A DNA stretch of 47,061 bases from DATKUA01 sp965602675 (GTDB lineage Bacteria; Acidobacteriota; DATKUA01). How positions within the stretch are numbered: the first letter of the stretch is position 1; the number at the start of each line of letters is the position of its first letter. The notes beneath the pieces were generated by a model. It did not search any database. It worked only from the letters and a program-made list of their open reading frames with translations, and had not been told where the DNA came from. A program made the position numbers and the translations under genes. Positions 1-8,543 of the stretch are shown here, in pieces. Location of the stretch: positions 1 through 47,061 of the forward strand of contig CBFCZO010000017.1 of assembly GCA_965602675.1 (NCBI GenBank), read 5' to 3'.

Positions 1-1
1 G

Positions 2-460
2 GCGGATCGCGGCCTGATGATCACGCACCAGGCTGGAAAACTGGATTACGAGCGCGTTCGCAACGAATATGCGAATGCGAGGGTGGAAGCGCGCGTCGAG
101 CCTTTCATCGAGGACATGGCCTCCGCTTATGGCAATGCCGAGCTAGTTGTCTGCCGCGCGGGCGCGACTACGGTGGCCGAACTGGCAGCCGCGCGCAGGC
201 CGGCGATTTTGGTACCCCTGCCCACCGCCGCCGACAACCACCAGGAATTCAACGCGATGACACTGGTCAACGCTGGCGGCGCAAAACTACTGCGCCAGAA
301 CGAGAGCAACGGGGAGCACCTGGCGAAGGAGATTCTCGGTTGGTATGATCACCGCTCAGAGTTGCTTCGAAGGGGCGAGGCGCTGGGGCAACTGGATCAC
401 CCCGACGCCGCGGAGAGAATTGCGGCGGAATTAATCTCACTTGCAGGGAAGGGTCACTGA
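2..460 (+). CDS. murG: MurG, C-terminal part (truncated by window edge)
   Basis: C-terminal 152 residues of the glycosyltransferase that adds GlcNAc to lipid I to make lipid II on the inner face of the membrane. The reading frame is open to the left edge, so the start lies outside the window. The visible part has the family's donor-binding half: THQAGKLD near the start, then the RAGATTVAEL loop that contacts UDP-GlcNAc and the LVPLPTAADNHQEFNA segment with the conserved Q/N pair. Its TGA stop shares one base with the ATG of murC, so the two are translationally coupled in the division/cell wall cluster. Recognition is firm; only the N-terminal acceptor domain is unseen. Confidence 0.95.
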   Translation, partial: ADRGLMITHQAGKLDYERVRNEYANARVEARVEPFIEDMASAYGNAELVVCRAGATTVAELAAARRPAILVPLPTAADNHQEFNAMTLVNAGGAKLLRQNESNGEHLAKEILGWYDHRSELLRRGEALGQLDHPDAAERIAAELISLAGKGH

Positions 461-1857
461 TGCGCGGAAACATAGACAGGATTCACTTCGTGGGAATCGG
501 CGGAATCGGGATGAGCGGTATCGCCGAGGTGCTGCTCAATCTCGGCTATACCATCTCCGGCTCCGACCTTGAGGACAGCCCGCTTGTGGAGCGGTTGCGC
601 AAGCTTGGGGCGAATGTGGCAATCGGCCACGACGGTGCCAACGTCGAAGATGCCCAGGTGATCGTCTACTCCTCGGCCGTCACCGTCGACAATCCTGAAG
701 TCTCGGAGGCCAGGAACAGGAAGATTCCCGTAATCCCCCGCGCGGAGATGCTGGCGGAGCTGATGCGGATGAAGTACAGCATCGCCGTATCGGGTTCTCA
801 CGGCAAGACCACCGCCACCTCGATGGCGGCTGCGCTGCTGACCGACGCCGGAATGGATCCGACGATCGTCATCGGCGGACGACTCGGCTCGATCGATTCC
901 AACGCCAAGCTGGGGCAGGGGGAATACCTCGTTGCCGAGGCTGACGAGAGCGACCGCTCATTCCTCAAACTGCTGCCGACGCTGGCGGTGGTGACAAACA
1001 TCGACGCCGAACACCTCGACACCTATGAAAATCTCGCCGACATCCAGGACGCCTTTATTCAGTTCGTCAACAAGGTGCCGTTCTACGGGGCAGGCATTCT
1101 CTGCTGCGACGATCCGGCGGTGCAGGCGATTCTGCCCAAACTTGAGCGGCGCTACATTACATACGGCTTTTCTGCGCAGGCAAATTTGCAGGCCCGCGCA
1201 CCCAAGGTTGCCGAATTTACCTCAAGCTTCGACCTCTACTGGAAGGATGACAAACTCGGTCGCGTCGAGCTGCGCACTCCCGGCCGTCACCACATCGCCA
1301 ATTCACTTTCGGCACTGGCGGTGGGGCTGGAGCTGCGGCTCCCTGTCGAGGGCATGTTCGAGTCGCTCGAGCGATTCGAGAACGCCGACAGGCGCATGCA
1401 ACTTATCGGAGAAGCCGGCGGTGTGATGGTTATCGACGACTACGGGCATCATCCCACCGAAATAATCGCCACGCTGGGTACGGTCAAGGAAGCGTGGGGC
1501 CGCCGCATCGTCTGCGTCTTTCAGCCCCACCGCTACACTCGCGTGCACGCCTTGATGAAGGAGTTCTGGACCTCTTTCAACGAGTCCGACATTCTTGTCG
1601 TCACCGATATCTATCCCGCCGGCGAGAAGCCGATCAAGGGGATCGACGCCGAACAGATGGCGGAGGGGATCAAGGGCTACGGACACGGCGATGTCCTATT
1701 CATCGACAATCTCGATGACGTCCCCGCCTACCTGATGGAGTGCCTGCAGCCCGGCGATATCCTGATAACGCTCGGTGCGGGCGATGTCTGGAAAGTCGCC
1801 CGTAAGACACTGACGATGCTTGAGGAAGAAGTTGCCGGAGGTTCGAGGACAGCATGA
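460..1857 (+). CDS. murC: UDP-N-acetylmuramate--L-alanine ligase MurC
   Basis: Cytoplasmic ATP-dependent ligase that adds L-Ala to UDP-MurNAc, the first step of the peptide stem. At 465 residues it is full family length. Visible motifs are the N-terminal Rossmann-like HFVGIGGIGMSGIAE (residues 9-23), the Mur ligase P-loop GSHGKTT (112-118), the NIDAEHLD and DDYGHHPTE segments, and FQPHRYTR in the C-terminal domain. The ATG overlaps the murG stop by one base and its own TGA overlaps the ftsQ ATG by four. In many genomes murB and ddl sit between murC and ftsQ; here they do not. No odd residues noticed. Confidence 0.97.
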   Translation: MRGNIDRIHFVGIGGIGMSGIAEVLLNLGYTISGSDLEDSPLVERLRKLGANVAIGHDGANVEDAQVIVYSSAVTVDNPEVSEARNRKIPVIPRAEMLAELMRMKYSIAVSGSHGKTTATSMAAALLTDAGMDPTIVIGGRLGSIDSNAKLGQGEYLVAEADESDRSFLKLLPTLAVVTNIDAEHLDTYENLADIQDAFIQFVNKVPFYGAGILCCDDPAVQAILPKLERRYITYGFSAQANLQARAPKVAEFTSSFDLYWKDDKLGRVELRTPGRHHIANSLSALAVGLELRLPVEGMFESLERFENADRRMQLIGEAGGVMVIDDYGHHPTEIIATLGTVKEAWGRRIVCVFQPHRYTRVHALMKEFWTSFNESDILVVTDIYPAGEKPIKGIDAEQMAEGIKGYGHGDVLFIDNLDDVPAYLMECLQPGDILITLGAGDVWKVARKTLTMLEEEVAGGSRTA

Positions 1858-2669
1858 GCCGCGATCCGCATTTTCTCCGTCCGGGGCGTGGCGTCGAGCG
1901 CAGCAAGGCCAGGCGCAGGCGGCGTTACCTGTTGGTCTTCGCGCTGGCGCTGATCCTGATCGGCGCAGCGGTAGGGATGACACTGATGACGTACCAGTTT
2001 CTCACCAGCCCTGATAGCTTTCAGGTCCAAAACATACTGGTTGAGGGCGCGGAGTTCGCTTCGGACGAGGATATAGTCGAGACGGTGCAGCAGTTTACAG
2101 CCGGCAACGTATTGCTTGTCAATCTGCAACAGGTGCGCGCGGCGGTCGAAGAGCATCCGTGGGTGCGAGAGGCCCGAGTGCGCAAGGTGCTGCCCGGCAC
2201 GCTGCAGATCACGATCAGCGAGAGGCTTCCGACCGCCCTGGTTTTACTGCAGGGCGAAATATTCCTGACCGACGGTTCGGGAATTCTGATCGACCGCCTT
2301 CGGCCGGAACATCCGTTTATTGGCTTGCCCCTGATCGGCGCTGTCGAGGGTCTCAAACCGGAGGAGCGGAAGGAGCGCTTGCAGCTAGCTACCGCCATGC
2401 TGGCCGATCTTAAAACACGGAGGCCCGTCTGGTATGAGAGTTTGTCGGAAATCTACGCTACGCCGCTGAGTAAGATGAAGTTACGCTTTACTTCGGTCGA
2501 CTGCGATTTCTTTTTCGATGGCGGTCGTCGAGATCTGGTGGAAAGCCTGGCCAAGTATTTCAGCGTTGAAGCGTCGATCCACAATCTTTACAATAGGATA
2601 GACTATATCGACTTGCGGTTTGACCGTCGACTGGTTGTCAAATCCGCGACGGGGGGGCAAGGTGGCTAA
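1854..2669 (+). CDS. ftsQ: Cell division protein FtsQ/DivIB
   Basis: Bitopic inner-membrane divisome protein of 271 residues. A basic N-terminus (many Arg, residues 1-25) is followed by one membrane span (about 27-48). A POTRA domain comes next, beginning at VQNILVEGAEFASDEDI and including HPWVREARVRKVLPGTLQI, and the beta domain makes up the rest. The family links FtsA/FtsK to FtsB/FtsL and FtsI. It overlaps murC by four bases (ATGA) and the proposed GTG start of ftsA by eight. The assignment rests on the POTRA signature and position; length is usual for the family. Confidence 0.93.
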   Translation: MSRDPHFLRPGRGVERSKARRRRRYLLVFALALILIGAAVGMTLMTYQFLTSPDSFQVQNILVEGAEFASDEDIVETVQQFTAGNVLLVNLQQVRAAVEEHPWVREARVRKVLPGTLQITISERLPTALVLLQGEIFLTDGSGILIDRLRPEHPFIGLPLIGAVEGLKPEERKERLQLATAMLADLKTRRPVWYESLSEIYATPLSKMKLRFTSVDCDFFFDGGRRDLVESLAKYFSVEASIHNLYNRIDYIDLRFDRRLVVKSATGGQGG

Positions 2670-3894
2670 GCGCACCGGCAGTACCCAAATCGTCGGACTC
2701 GACATCGGCACCAGCAAAGTGTGCGTCTTGATTGCCGACGAGCGCGACGGCGAACTGACCCTTCTTGGCTTCGGCACCGCCGCGAGCGCCGGGATGCGCA
2801 AGGGGGCGATCATCAACCTGGAGGCAGTCGAAAAGGCGATCAGTGCCACTGTAGAGGAAGCGGAATTGATGGCGGGCGTCGGAGTCGAGCGTGCTTTTGT
2901 GGGAATCAGCGGCGGTCACATCAAGAGCTTCAACAGCCGCGGTTCGATAACGCTTCCGGAAAACCATCCGAAGATCACGCGTGACGACATCGCCCGAGTG
3001 ATCAGCGCCGCCCGCGCGGTTGCGATCCCAAGCGACAGGGAGGTCCTGCACCTGCTGCCGCAGGAATTCGTTATCGACGACGATCACGGCGTGCACGACC
3101 CGCTCGGCCTTTCCGGGAGGCGGCTCGAAGTCGGCGTGCACATTGTCACCGGCTCCTCTACGTCGATCCGTAACGTCGTCACGTGCGCGCAGAATGCCGG
3201 GCTCGAGGTTGTCGATACGGTACTTCTGCAGCTCGCGGCGAGTCTCTCGACGCTGAGCGATGACGAAAAGGAGCTGGGAGTAGCGCTGCTTGATATCGGG
3301 GGCGGGACCACTGACATGGCCGTTCATCTCGACGGCTCGCTGTGGCATACGGCCGTGCTGCCGATCGGCGGCGACCACATCACCAACGACATCGCCGTCG
3401 GCCTGCGCACTCCGATTCCCGACGCTGAGCAGGTCAAGATTGATCACGGCGCCGCCCTGCTCGCCGCCTCGGAAGGGGACGGCTCGATCGAGGTCTCCTG
3501 CATTGGCGAGAGCAAGAGCCGGGTTGTCGACCGCGAGACGCTGGTCGAGATCATTAACGCCCGCATCGAGGAGGACATCTTCAAGTTGGTGAGGGAGGAG
3601 CTGCGACGCATCGGCGCGCTGCACCGGCTCAACGCCGGCATCGTGCTCACCGGCGGAACGGCCCAACTCCGCGGAGCCATCGATCTAGCCGAGCAAGTGT
3701 TTGAGATGCCGGTGCGCCTGGCGGTGCCGACCGGTTTCGGAGGTATCGTCGACGCCATCGCCAAGCCCGAATTCACCGCCGTGGCAGGCCTTGTGCAGTT
3801 CGGCCACGACAATAACAAGGCTCCGGCCGAGGAAAGCTTCCCCAAGGACGGCGCCCTCAGCCGCTTCTGGCATAAAATCAGGGGCAAGAGCTGA
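2662..3894 (+). CDS. ftsA: Cell division protein FtsA
   Basis: Actin-like ATPase that tethers FtsZ to the membrane. I place the start at GTG 2662, just after a G-rich stretch, giving 410 residues beginning VAKRTGSTQIVGLDIGTSKV; a TTG at 2620 in frame would add 14 residues inside ftsQ and is less likely. Phosphate-binding loops are GLDIGTSKV near the N-terminus, LLDIGGGTTDMA in the middle and VLTGGTAQLRG near the C-terminus. The last residues (ALSRFWHKIRGKS) look like the amphipathic membrane-targeting helix. ftsZ, normally the next gene, is absent: 170 bases of non-coding DNA separate ftsA from proS. Confidence 0.95.
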   Translation: MAKRTGSTQIVGLDIGTSKVCVLIADERDGELTLLGFGTAASAGMRKGAIINLEAVEKAISATVEEAELMAGVGVERAFVGISGGHIKSFNSRGSITLPENHPKITRDDIARVISAARAVAIPSDREVLHLLPQEFVIDDDHGVHDPLGLSGRRLEVGVHIVTGSSTSIRNVVTCAQNAGLEVVDTVLLQLAASLSTLSDDEKELGVALLDIGGGTTDMAVHLDGSLWHTAVLPIGGDHITNDIAVGLRTPIPDAEQVKIDHGAALLAASEGDGSIEVSCIGESKSRVVDRETLVEIINARIEEDIFKLVREELRRIGALHRLNAGIVLTGGTAQLRGAIDLAEQVFEMPVRLAVPTGFGGIVDAIAKPEFTAVAGLVQFGHDNNKAPAEESFPKDGALSRFWHKIRGKS

Positions 3895-4064
3895 GAATTC
3901 TAATATTGCGGCTCCAGTCCCGATAATCTCTTAAAAAATCTTTAAACTGCAGGAAATTCGCGCTCCAGTAATCCGTAAACAAATGAGACGCCTGTTGCGC
4001 GCGTGAGGTGCTGCCGCTAGACTACGCGCGACCCGTTCACGTTGACATCAGGAGAGGTAAAGAA

Positions 4065-5819
4065 GTGAGACTTAGTAGAGCATTCGTTCCTACACTGAAG
4101 GAGACACCCGCGGAGGCCACCGCCGCCAGCCATGTCCTGATGCTGCGCGCGGGCATGGCACGCCAGTTGATGGCCGGCGTTTACACGCACCTGCCGTTCG
4201 GCTGGCGCACGATGAGCAAGATCATGCAGATCATCCGCGAAGAGATGGACGCCATTGGCGCCCAGGAGATGTACATGCCGGCGCTCAACCCGCTCGACGT
4301 GTGGGAGGAGACCGGACGCGCCACTGACTTCGGCGATGTCCTGATGCGGCTCACCGACCGCAAAGGCAAGAAGCTTTGCCTAGCGCCGACGCACGAGGAG
4401 GTGATCTGCTTCAACGCCCGCGACTTCATCCGCTCTTACCGCGATCTGCCGCAGATCTGGTACCACATCCAGCTCAAGTTCCGCGACGAGGAGCGCCCGC
4501 GCGGCGGCGTGCTGCGCACCTGCCAGTTCATCATGAAGGACAGCTACACTCTCGACCGCGACGACGAGGGTCTCGACTACGGTTACAACCTTCACCGTCA
4601 GGCATACATGAACACCTTCAGCCGCAGCGGCCTTCACTATTTTGTCGTCGGCGCAAGCAGCGGCCTGATGGGTGGCAGCGCAAGCGAGGAGTTCATGGTG
4701 CCCAGCCTCAGCGGTGAGGACCGCGTTGCCCGCTGCGAGGCCTGCGGCTATGCCGGTAACGTAGAGGTGGCTTCTTCCAGGCCCGAGCCGAAGATCTTCG
4801 AAAACGAGCCGCTGGAAAAAATATCCACACCCGGTATGCGCTCGATCGAGGACCTCGGCCGAGAGCTGGGCGTCCCGCCCGAGCGAACCGCCAAATCGCG
4901 TCTCTACATCGACTGCGACGGCAAGCCCGCCCTCGTGCTGGTACGGGGCGACCACGAAGTCAACGAAGAAAAGCTGCTCCCGATTCTCGGCGCCGATTTC
5001 CGCCCCGCCCATCCCGAAGAGGTGCAGCAGTTCACAGGAGCGCTGCCGGGCTCCGTCGGGCCGGTCAACCTCAAGAGCATCAGAATTATCGCCGACGAAT
5101 TACTGAGGGGAACAAAGGGTATGGTCTCCGGCGCCAACGAGGACGACTTTCATTTCAAGGGCATCGACCTCGAGCGCGACGCCAAGATCGACCTCTTCGG
5201 CGACTTTCGCGTGGTCAACGACGGCGATCCCTGCCCAATCTGTGGCGAGCCGTTGAAGGTGCTCGACTGCATCGAGGTCGGCCACATCTTCAAGCTCGGC
5301 ACCAAGTACGCCGACGCGATGGGTGCGCGCTTCCTCGACGAGGACGGCAAGGAACGCCCGATAGTGATGGGCTCCTACGGCATCGGAGTGGAGCGCATCG
5401 CCGCGTCAGCGATCGAGCAGGACTGCGACGACAACGGCATCGTCTGGCCGCTGAGCATCGCCCCCTATCATGTCCATCTGCTCGCCGCGAATCCCAACGA
5501 CGAGAAGGTGGTTGAGGTCTCCGAGGAAATCTACCGGCAACTGCTCGACGCCGACATCGAGGTTATCTACGACGACCGCAAGGCCAGCGCGGGCGTCAAG
5601 TTCAAGGACGCCGACCTGATGGGCATTCCCTACCGCGTGATCGTCGGCTCCAAGGGCGTCGCCGGCGGCAAGGTGGAACTGCAGTGGCGCGTGGACGGCG
5701 AAAAGGAGATGGTCGAACCAGGCGACAAGCTGGTGGCGCGCCTGCGGGGGATCATCGACGAGGAGATGCGACGCCTGCGCTCGCAGTGCGTCTATCCCGT
5801 CAAACGTGAAGATCTCTAA
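4065..5819 (+). CDS. proS: Prolyl-tRNA synthetase, bacterial type with editing domain
   Basis: Class II synthetase charging tRNA-Pro. The start is taken at GTG 4065 because GGAGAGG lies seven bases upstream and the protein then begins at the usual place (584 residues); an in-frame codon at 4008 lacks support. Motif 1 lies around IREEMDAIGAQEMYMPALNP, motif 2 in FRDEERPRGGVLRTCQF (the ATP/Pro-binding Arg) and motif 3 in GSYGIGVERI. The roughly 180-residue insertion between motifs 2 and 3 is the YbaK-like editing domain of the bacterial form that clears Ala-tRNA-Pro. The C-terminal anticodon domain ends near the stop, followed by a terminator. Confidence 0.97.
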   Translation: MRLSRAFVPTLKETPAEATAASHVLMLRAGMARQLMAGVYTHLPFGWRTMSKIMQIIREEMDAIGAQEMYMPALNPLDVWEETGRATDFGDVLMRLTDRKGKKLCLAPTHEEVICFNARDFIRSYRDLPQIWYHIQLKFRDEERPRGGVLRTCQFIMKDSYTLDRDDEGLDYGYNLHRQAYMNTFSRSGLHYFVVGASSGLMGGSASEEFMVPSLSGEDRVARCEACGYAGNVEVASSRPEPKIFENEPLEKISTPGMRSIEDLGRELGVPPERTAKSRLYIDCDGKPALVLVRGDHEVNEEKLLPILGADFRPAHPEEVQQFTGALPGSVGPVNLKSIRIIADELLRGTKGMVSGANEDDFHFKGIDLERDAKIDLFGDFRVVNDGDPCPICGEPLKVLDCIEVGHIFKLGTKYADAMGARFLDEDGKERPIVMGSYGIGVERIAASAIEQDCDDNGIVWPLSIAPYHVHLLAANPNDEKVVEVSEEIYRQLLDADIEVIYDDRKASAGVKFKDADLMGIPYRVIVGSKGVAGGKVELQWRVDGEKEMVEPGDKLVARLRGIIDEEMRRLRSQCVYPVKREDL

Positions 5820-5838
5820 TCGGAATTAGAAACTAGTC

Positions 5839-5869
5839 AAAAGGCTCCCTTTTGCAGGGGGCTTTTTTG
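5839..5869. terminator. Rho-independent terminator between convergent proS and FNR gene
   Basis: A hairpin with arms AAAAGGCTCCC and GGGGGCTTTTTT around a short loop, with one G-T pair, runs straight into six T on the + strand. The other strand ends in a shorter T run, so it may also serve the leftward reductase gene that ends at 5882. Confidence 0.85.
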
Positions 5870-5881
5870 TTTTCCGGGACC

Positions 5882-6859
5882 TCAGCCTTCCGCCGTGTAG
5901 CGCGGCTGGGGCGAGGCGTCGGGATCGATGAAGGCTTTGGCGTTGTTGATCGCGATGGCAGCCTCGCCGGCGCCTGCCACGATGGTTTTTACCTTGCCAG
6001 GATAGTAGACGATGTCGCCGGCGGCGAAGAGGCCGGGGATGGATGTCTGCATTGTGCGCTCGACGACGACGCCGTTTTCCTTCAATTCGAGGCCCCAGGA
6101 GCGGACCGGCTCGAGGTTGGTGAGCTGGCCGCGCGCCATCAGCACGGCATCTACTTTCAGCCTTACTTTCTCTCGCGTTCCGCTGTGGATGATTGTCGCA
6201 GCCTCGACCTTTTCCACGCCGTGGATCTCGAGCAGTTCGTAGGGGGTCATCACTTCGACATGGCGGGTGAACATCGTGTCGACGCGCGCCTCGTCGGCGG
6301 TGTATATGTCGGTCCAGTTGATCACCGTGACGGCGTCGGCTACGGTGGCGGTGTCGATAGCCCAGCCGACCGCTTCACGCTTGCCTCCGCAGATCAGCAC
6401 TCGCCTGTCGGCCAGCTCGGTGGCGTTATCCAGTTCAATGAAGAGACCTCGCTTCTTCTGCTCCTTCACCTTGTTGTCGAAAATGGCGCCGGGGATGAAT
6501 GCGCCCGGTCCGGGAGCCAGCAGCACCGCCTTTGTTGCGTGCTGGCCGCCCTTGTCGGTGACCACCTCGAAGTGGTCATTGAGCTTGTGGATGCCCACTA
6601 CCCGCTCGCCGGAGACGATCTCAGGCTTGTACTGCAGCGCCTGTTTCTTGAGGTTTTCGACCAGGTCGCTCGCCTTGAGTTTCGGCACACCGGCGACGTC
6701 GTAAACGTCGTTGTCCGGATAGAGGGCCCAGAGCTGTCCTCCAAGCTCGGGGAGCGCTTCTATGACTTTCGCTTTCATCGACCGCTGGCCTGCGTAGTAA
6801 AGCGCATAGAGGCCGACCGGTCCTCCGCCGATTACTATGATGTCAGAGCTGTCAGACAC
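5882..6859 (-). CDS. Ferredoxin--NADP+ reductase, thioredoxin-reductase-like (YumC type)
   Basis: FAD flavoprotein of 325 residues that exchanges electrons between NADPH and ferredoxin or flavodoxin. The N-terminal FAD loop IGGGPVGLYALYYAG and ELGGQ segment, a central NADPH-binding region (VLICGGKREAVGWAID) and the C-terminal GLFAAGDIVYYPGK motif are those of the thioredoxin reductase fold. The redox-active CxxC of true thioredoxin reductase is missing: the only Cys near that place is in CGGK. This makes the YumC-type ferredoxin reductase the best reading. Start is GTG at 6859 preceded by AAGGAG. It is the last gene of the leftward run, 156 bases beyond the PspC gene, and probably has its own promoter. 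Confidence 0.88.
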   Translation of the reverse strand: MSDSSDIIVIGGGPVGLYALYYAGQRSMKAKVIEALPELGGQLWALYPDNDVYDVAGVPKLKASDLVENLKKQALQYKPEIVSGERVVGIHKLNDHFEVVTDKGGQHATKAVLLAPGPGAFIPGAIFDNKVKEQKKRGLFIELDNATELADRRVLICGGKREAVGWAIDTATVADAVTVINWTDIYTADEARVDTMFTRHVEVMTPYELLEIHGVEKVEAATIIHSGTREKVRLKVDAVLMARGQLTNLEPVRSWGLELKENGVVVERTMQTSIPGLFAAGDIVYYPGKVKTIVAGAGEAAIAINNAKAFIDPDASPQPRYTAEG

Positions 6860-6907
6860 GAAATGGCTCCTTGCGATATTGTTTTGTTGGCAGTGCTTTT
6901 CATACCT

Positions 6908-6936
6908 TTCTAACGGATATCTGCTCGGCGTGTCAA
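6908..6936 (-). promoter_or_regulatory. Possible sigma-70 promoter for the FNR gene
   Basis: On the - strand a consensus TTGACA (plus 6931-6936) is followed after 17 bases by TTAGAA (6908-6913). The -35 is perfect and the -10 poor, so this is a weak call. It lies about 50 bases before the GTG. Confidence 0.35.
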
Positions 6937-7015
6937 TACAACTATAGGGTGCGGACTTACATCCGGGAATGGCGGGAATGGAACAGCCCCCTGTGTTTGC
7001 CGCGTGAGACCGCTT

Positions 7016-7747
7016 TCAGATGGTGGAGTGCTTGGAGTTGTCGCCGCTGTCGGCCGCTTCGGATTTCACCTGCTCGTCCTCAAAAGGCATTATCACGGCC
7101 ATGACGATGTAAGCCAGGAAGATTACTCCGCCGCTGAATAGAGTTCCAACCACCCAGAGCACGCGGATCACCGTCGGGTCGATTTCGAATGCCCGTCCGA
7201 GGCCGCCGCAAACACCGAAGATCATCTTGTCGGTGCGGCTTTTCCGCAGCTTGGAAGCCGCGGCTTTCTCGCGAACGCCGTTGAATGTGTCGCGCACCGT
7301 CGCGCCGCTGACCACGAAAAAGATGCCGATGCCGATGACCAGCAACGGCCAGAACAGCCGGAACGGGAAAAAGTGGAAGCGGAACCAGCGATATTCAAAG
7401 AAGTTGAACTCCCCTAGTAGAAAGAGAACCCCAAGCACGAGAAGCACAATGCCGACGACGAGGTTCCAGTCGGCCTTGGATTTGGTGGGCTGTTGCTTCG
7501 CGTCATCGGGTGTCGCGTGCTTGGCATCGGGAGCGGGATGGCTGGGATTGTTGGGAACGAGGAACAGAGCGACGATGTAGAGCAGGACGCCGAATCCGAA
7601 GACCAAGATGGAGATTACCCACAATAGGCGGACAATCGTCGGATCTACTTCGAGGTATTCCGCCAGGCCCCCGCAGACGCCGCCGAAGGTGCGATCCTTG
7701 CGGGAGCGATAGAGGCGCTTCACTTCGCTGTTGCCTTCTCCGCTCAT
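7016..7747 (-). CDS. Membrane protein with two PspC domains
   Basis: 243-residue inner-membrane protein. An N-terminal PspC domain (residues about 9-66) contains FGGVCGGLAEYLEVDPTIVRLLWV. A middle part has two membrane spans flanking an aromatic loop and resembles the membrane part of LiaF/DUF5668-type proteins. A second PspC domain (about 168-228) contains FGVCGGLGRAFEIDPTVIRVLWV. PspC proteins sense or signal membrane stress with the phage-shock system, but no pspA or pspB is nearby. It lies 66 bases after pdxJ and is probably transcribed with it. The duplicated domain is obvious by eye; the role is inferred only from the family. Confidence 0.85.
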   Translation of the reverse strand: MSGEGNSEVKRLYRSRKDRTFGGVCGGLAEYLEVDPTIVRLLWVISILVFGFGVLLYIVALFLVPNNPSHPAPDAKHATPDDAKQQPTKSKADWNLVVGIVLLVLGVLFLLGEFNFFEYRWFRFHFFPFRLFWPLLVIGIGIFFVVSGATVRDTFNGVREKAAASKLRKSRTDKMIFGVCGGLGRAFEIDPTVIRVLWVVGTLFSGGVIFLAYIVMAVIMPFEDEQVKSEAADSGDNSKHSTI

Positions 7748-7813
7748 TTCATCACCCCGCTATGCACTTCACTGAATTAGACGCGCCGGGGCCCAGGATT
7801 GTTCTGCTGCGGT

Positions 7814-8527
7814 TCAATCAATGAGGGCGATCATATCGCTGACCGCCATCTCAAGGCCGACAAACGCCGCGCGGGCGATGATGTTATGCCCAATGTTCAG
7901 TTCCTCGATTTCCTCGATGGCTGCTACATCGCTCACATTTCGATAATTCAGGCCGTGCCCGGCGGCAACCTTCATACCCATACCAACGGCTTTCTCGGCT
8001 GCGTCCGCAATGGCTGCCAGGGTTCTGAAGTGATCCTCTTCGGTCCGGGCAAGGCTGTAGGCATCGGTGTTGATCTCTATCATGTCCGCGCCGATTTCTT
8101 TGGCAGCTTCTATCTGTTTCGGATCGGGGTCGATGAACAGGCTGACGTTTATTCCGGCCTTCTGGAATCTGGCGGTTGCGGCTTTCAGTTCTCCGGCCAT
8201 GCCCGCCGCGTCGAGTCCGCCCTCGGTGGTCACTTCACCCGGGCGCTCCGGCACGAGGGTGACCTGATCGGGGCCGATTCGCTCGGCGATGCTTATCATT
8301 TCTTCGGTCGCTGACATCTCGACGTTCATGTGAGTTTTTATAGTTCGTCGCAGGATTTCCAGATCGCGGTCCTGAATATGACGCCTGTCGCCTCTGATGT
8401 GAATCACGATTCCGCGCGCGCCGGCGGTCTCGGCGATTGCCGCTGCGAATACCGGATCGGGTTCATCGCCCCCCCGCGCCTGGCGGATTGTGGCGATATG
8501 GTCCACGTTAACACAGAGTTTGGTCAC
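7814..8527 (-). CDS. pdxJ: Pyridoxine 5'-phosphate synthase PdxJ
   Basis: Cytoplasmic TIM-barrel enzyme that condenses 1-deoxyxylulose 5-phosphate with 3-amino-2-oxopropyl phosphate to give pyridoxine 5'-phosphate. The 237-residue length is typical. Family marks include NVDHIATIRQARGG near the N-terminus, IHIRGDRRHIQD, the LVPERPGEVTTEGGLD loop and the AAGHGLNYRN phosphate-binding segment. Start is GTG 8527 with AAGGAG upstream. Directly after cdaR, where many bacteria place glmM. pdxJ in this position implies the deoxyxylulose-dependent vitamin B6 route. Confidence 0.96.
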   Translation of the reverse strand: MTKLCVNVDHIATIRQARGGDEPDPVFAAAIAETAGARGIVIHIRGDRRHIQDRDLEILRRTIKTHMNVEMSATEEMISIAERIGPDQVTLVPERPGEVTTEGGLDAAGMAGELKAATARFQKAGINVSLFIDPDPKQIEAAKEIGADMIEINTDAYSLARTEEDHFRTLAAIADAAEKAVGMGMKVAAGHGLNYRNVSDVAAIEEIEELNIGHNIIARAAFVGLEMAVSDMIALID

Positions 8528-8543
8528 CGCTCTTTCTCCTTGG

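Noticed and set aside
3895..4064. A remnant of ftsZ between ftsA and proS
   Set aside because: No frame shows an FtsZ motif such as GGGTGTG; the stretch is non-coding and AT-richer in part, with no repeat or scar seen.
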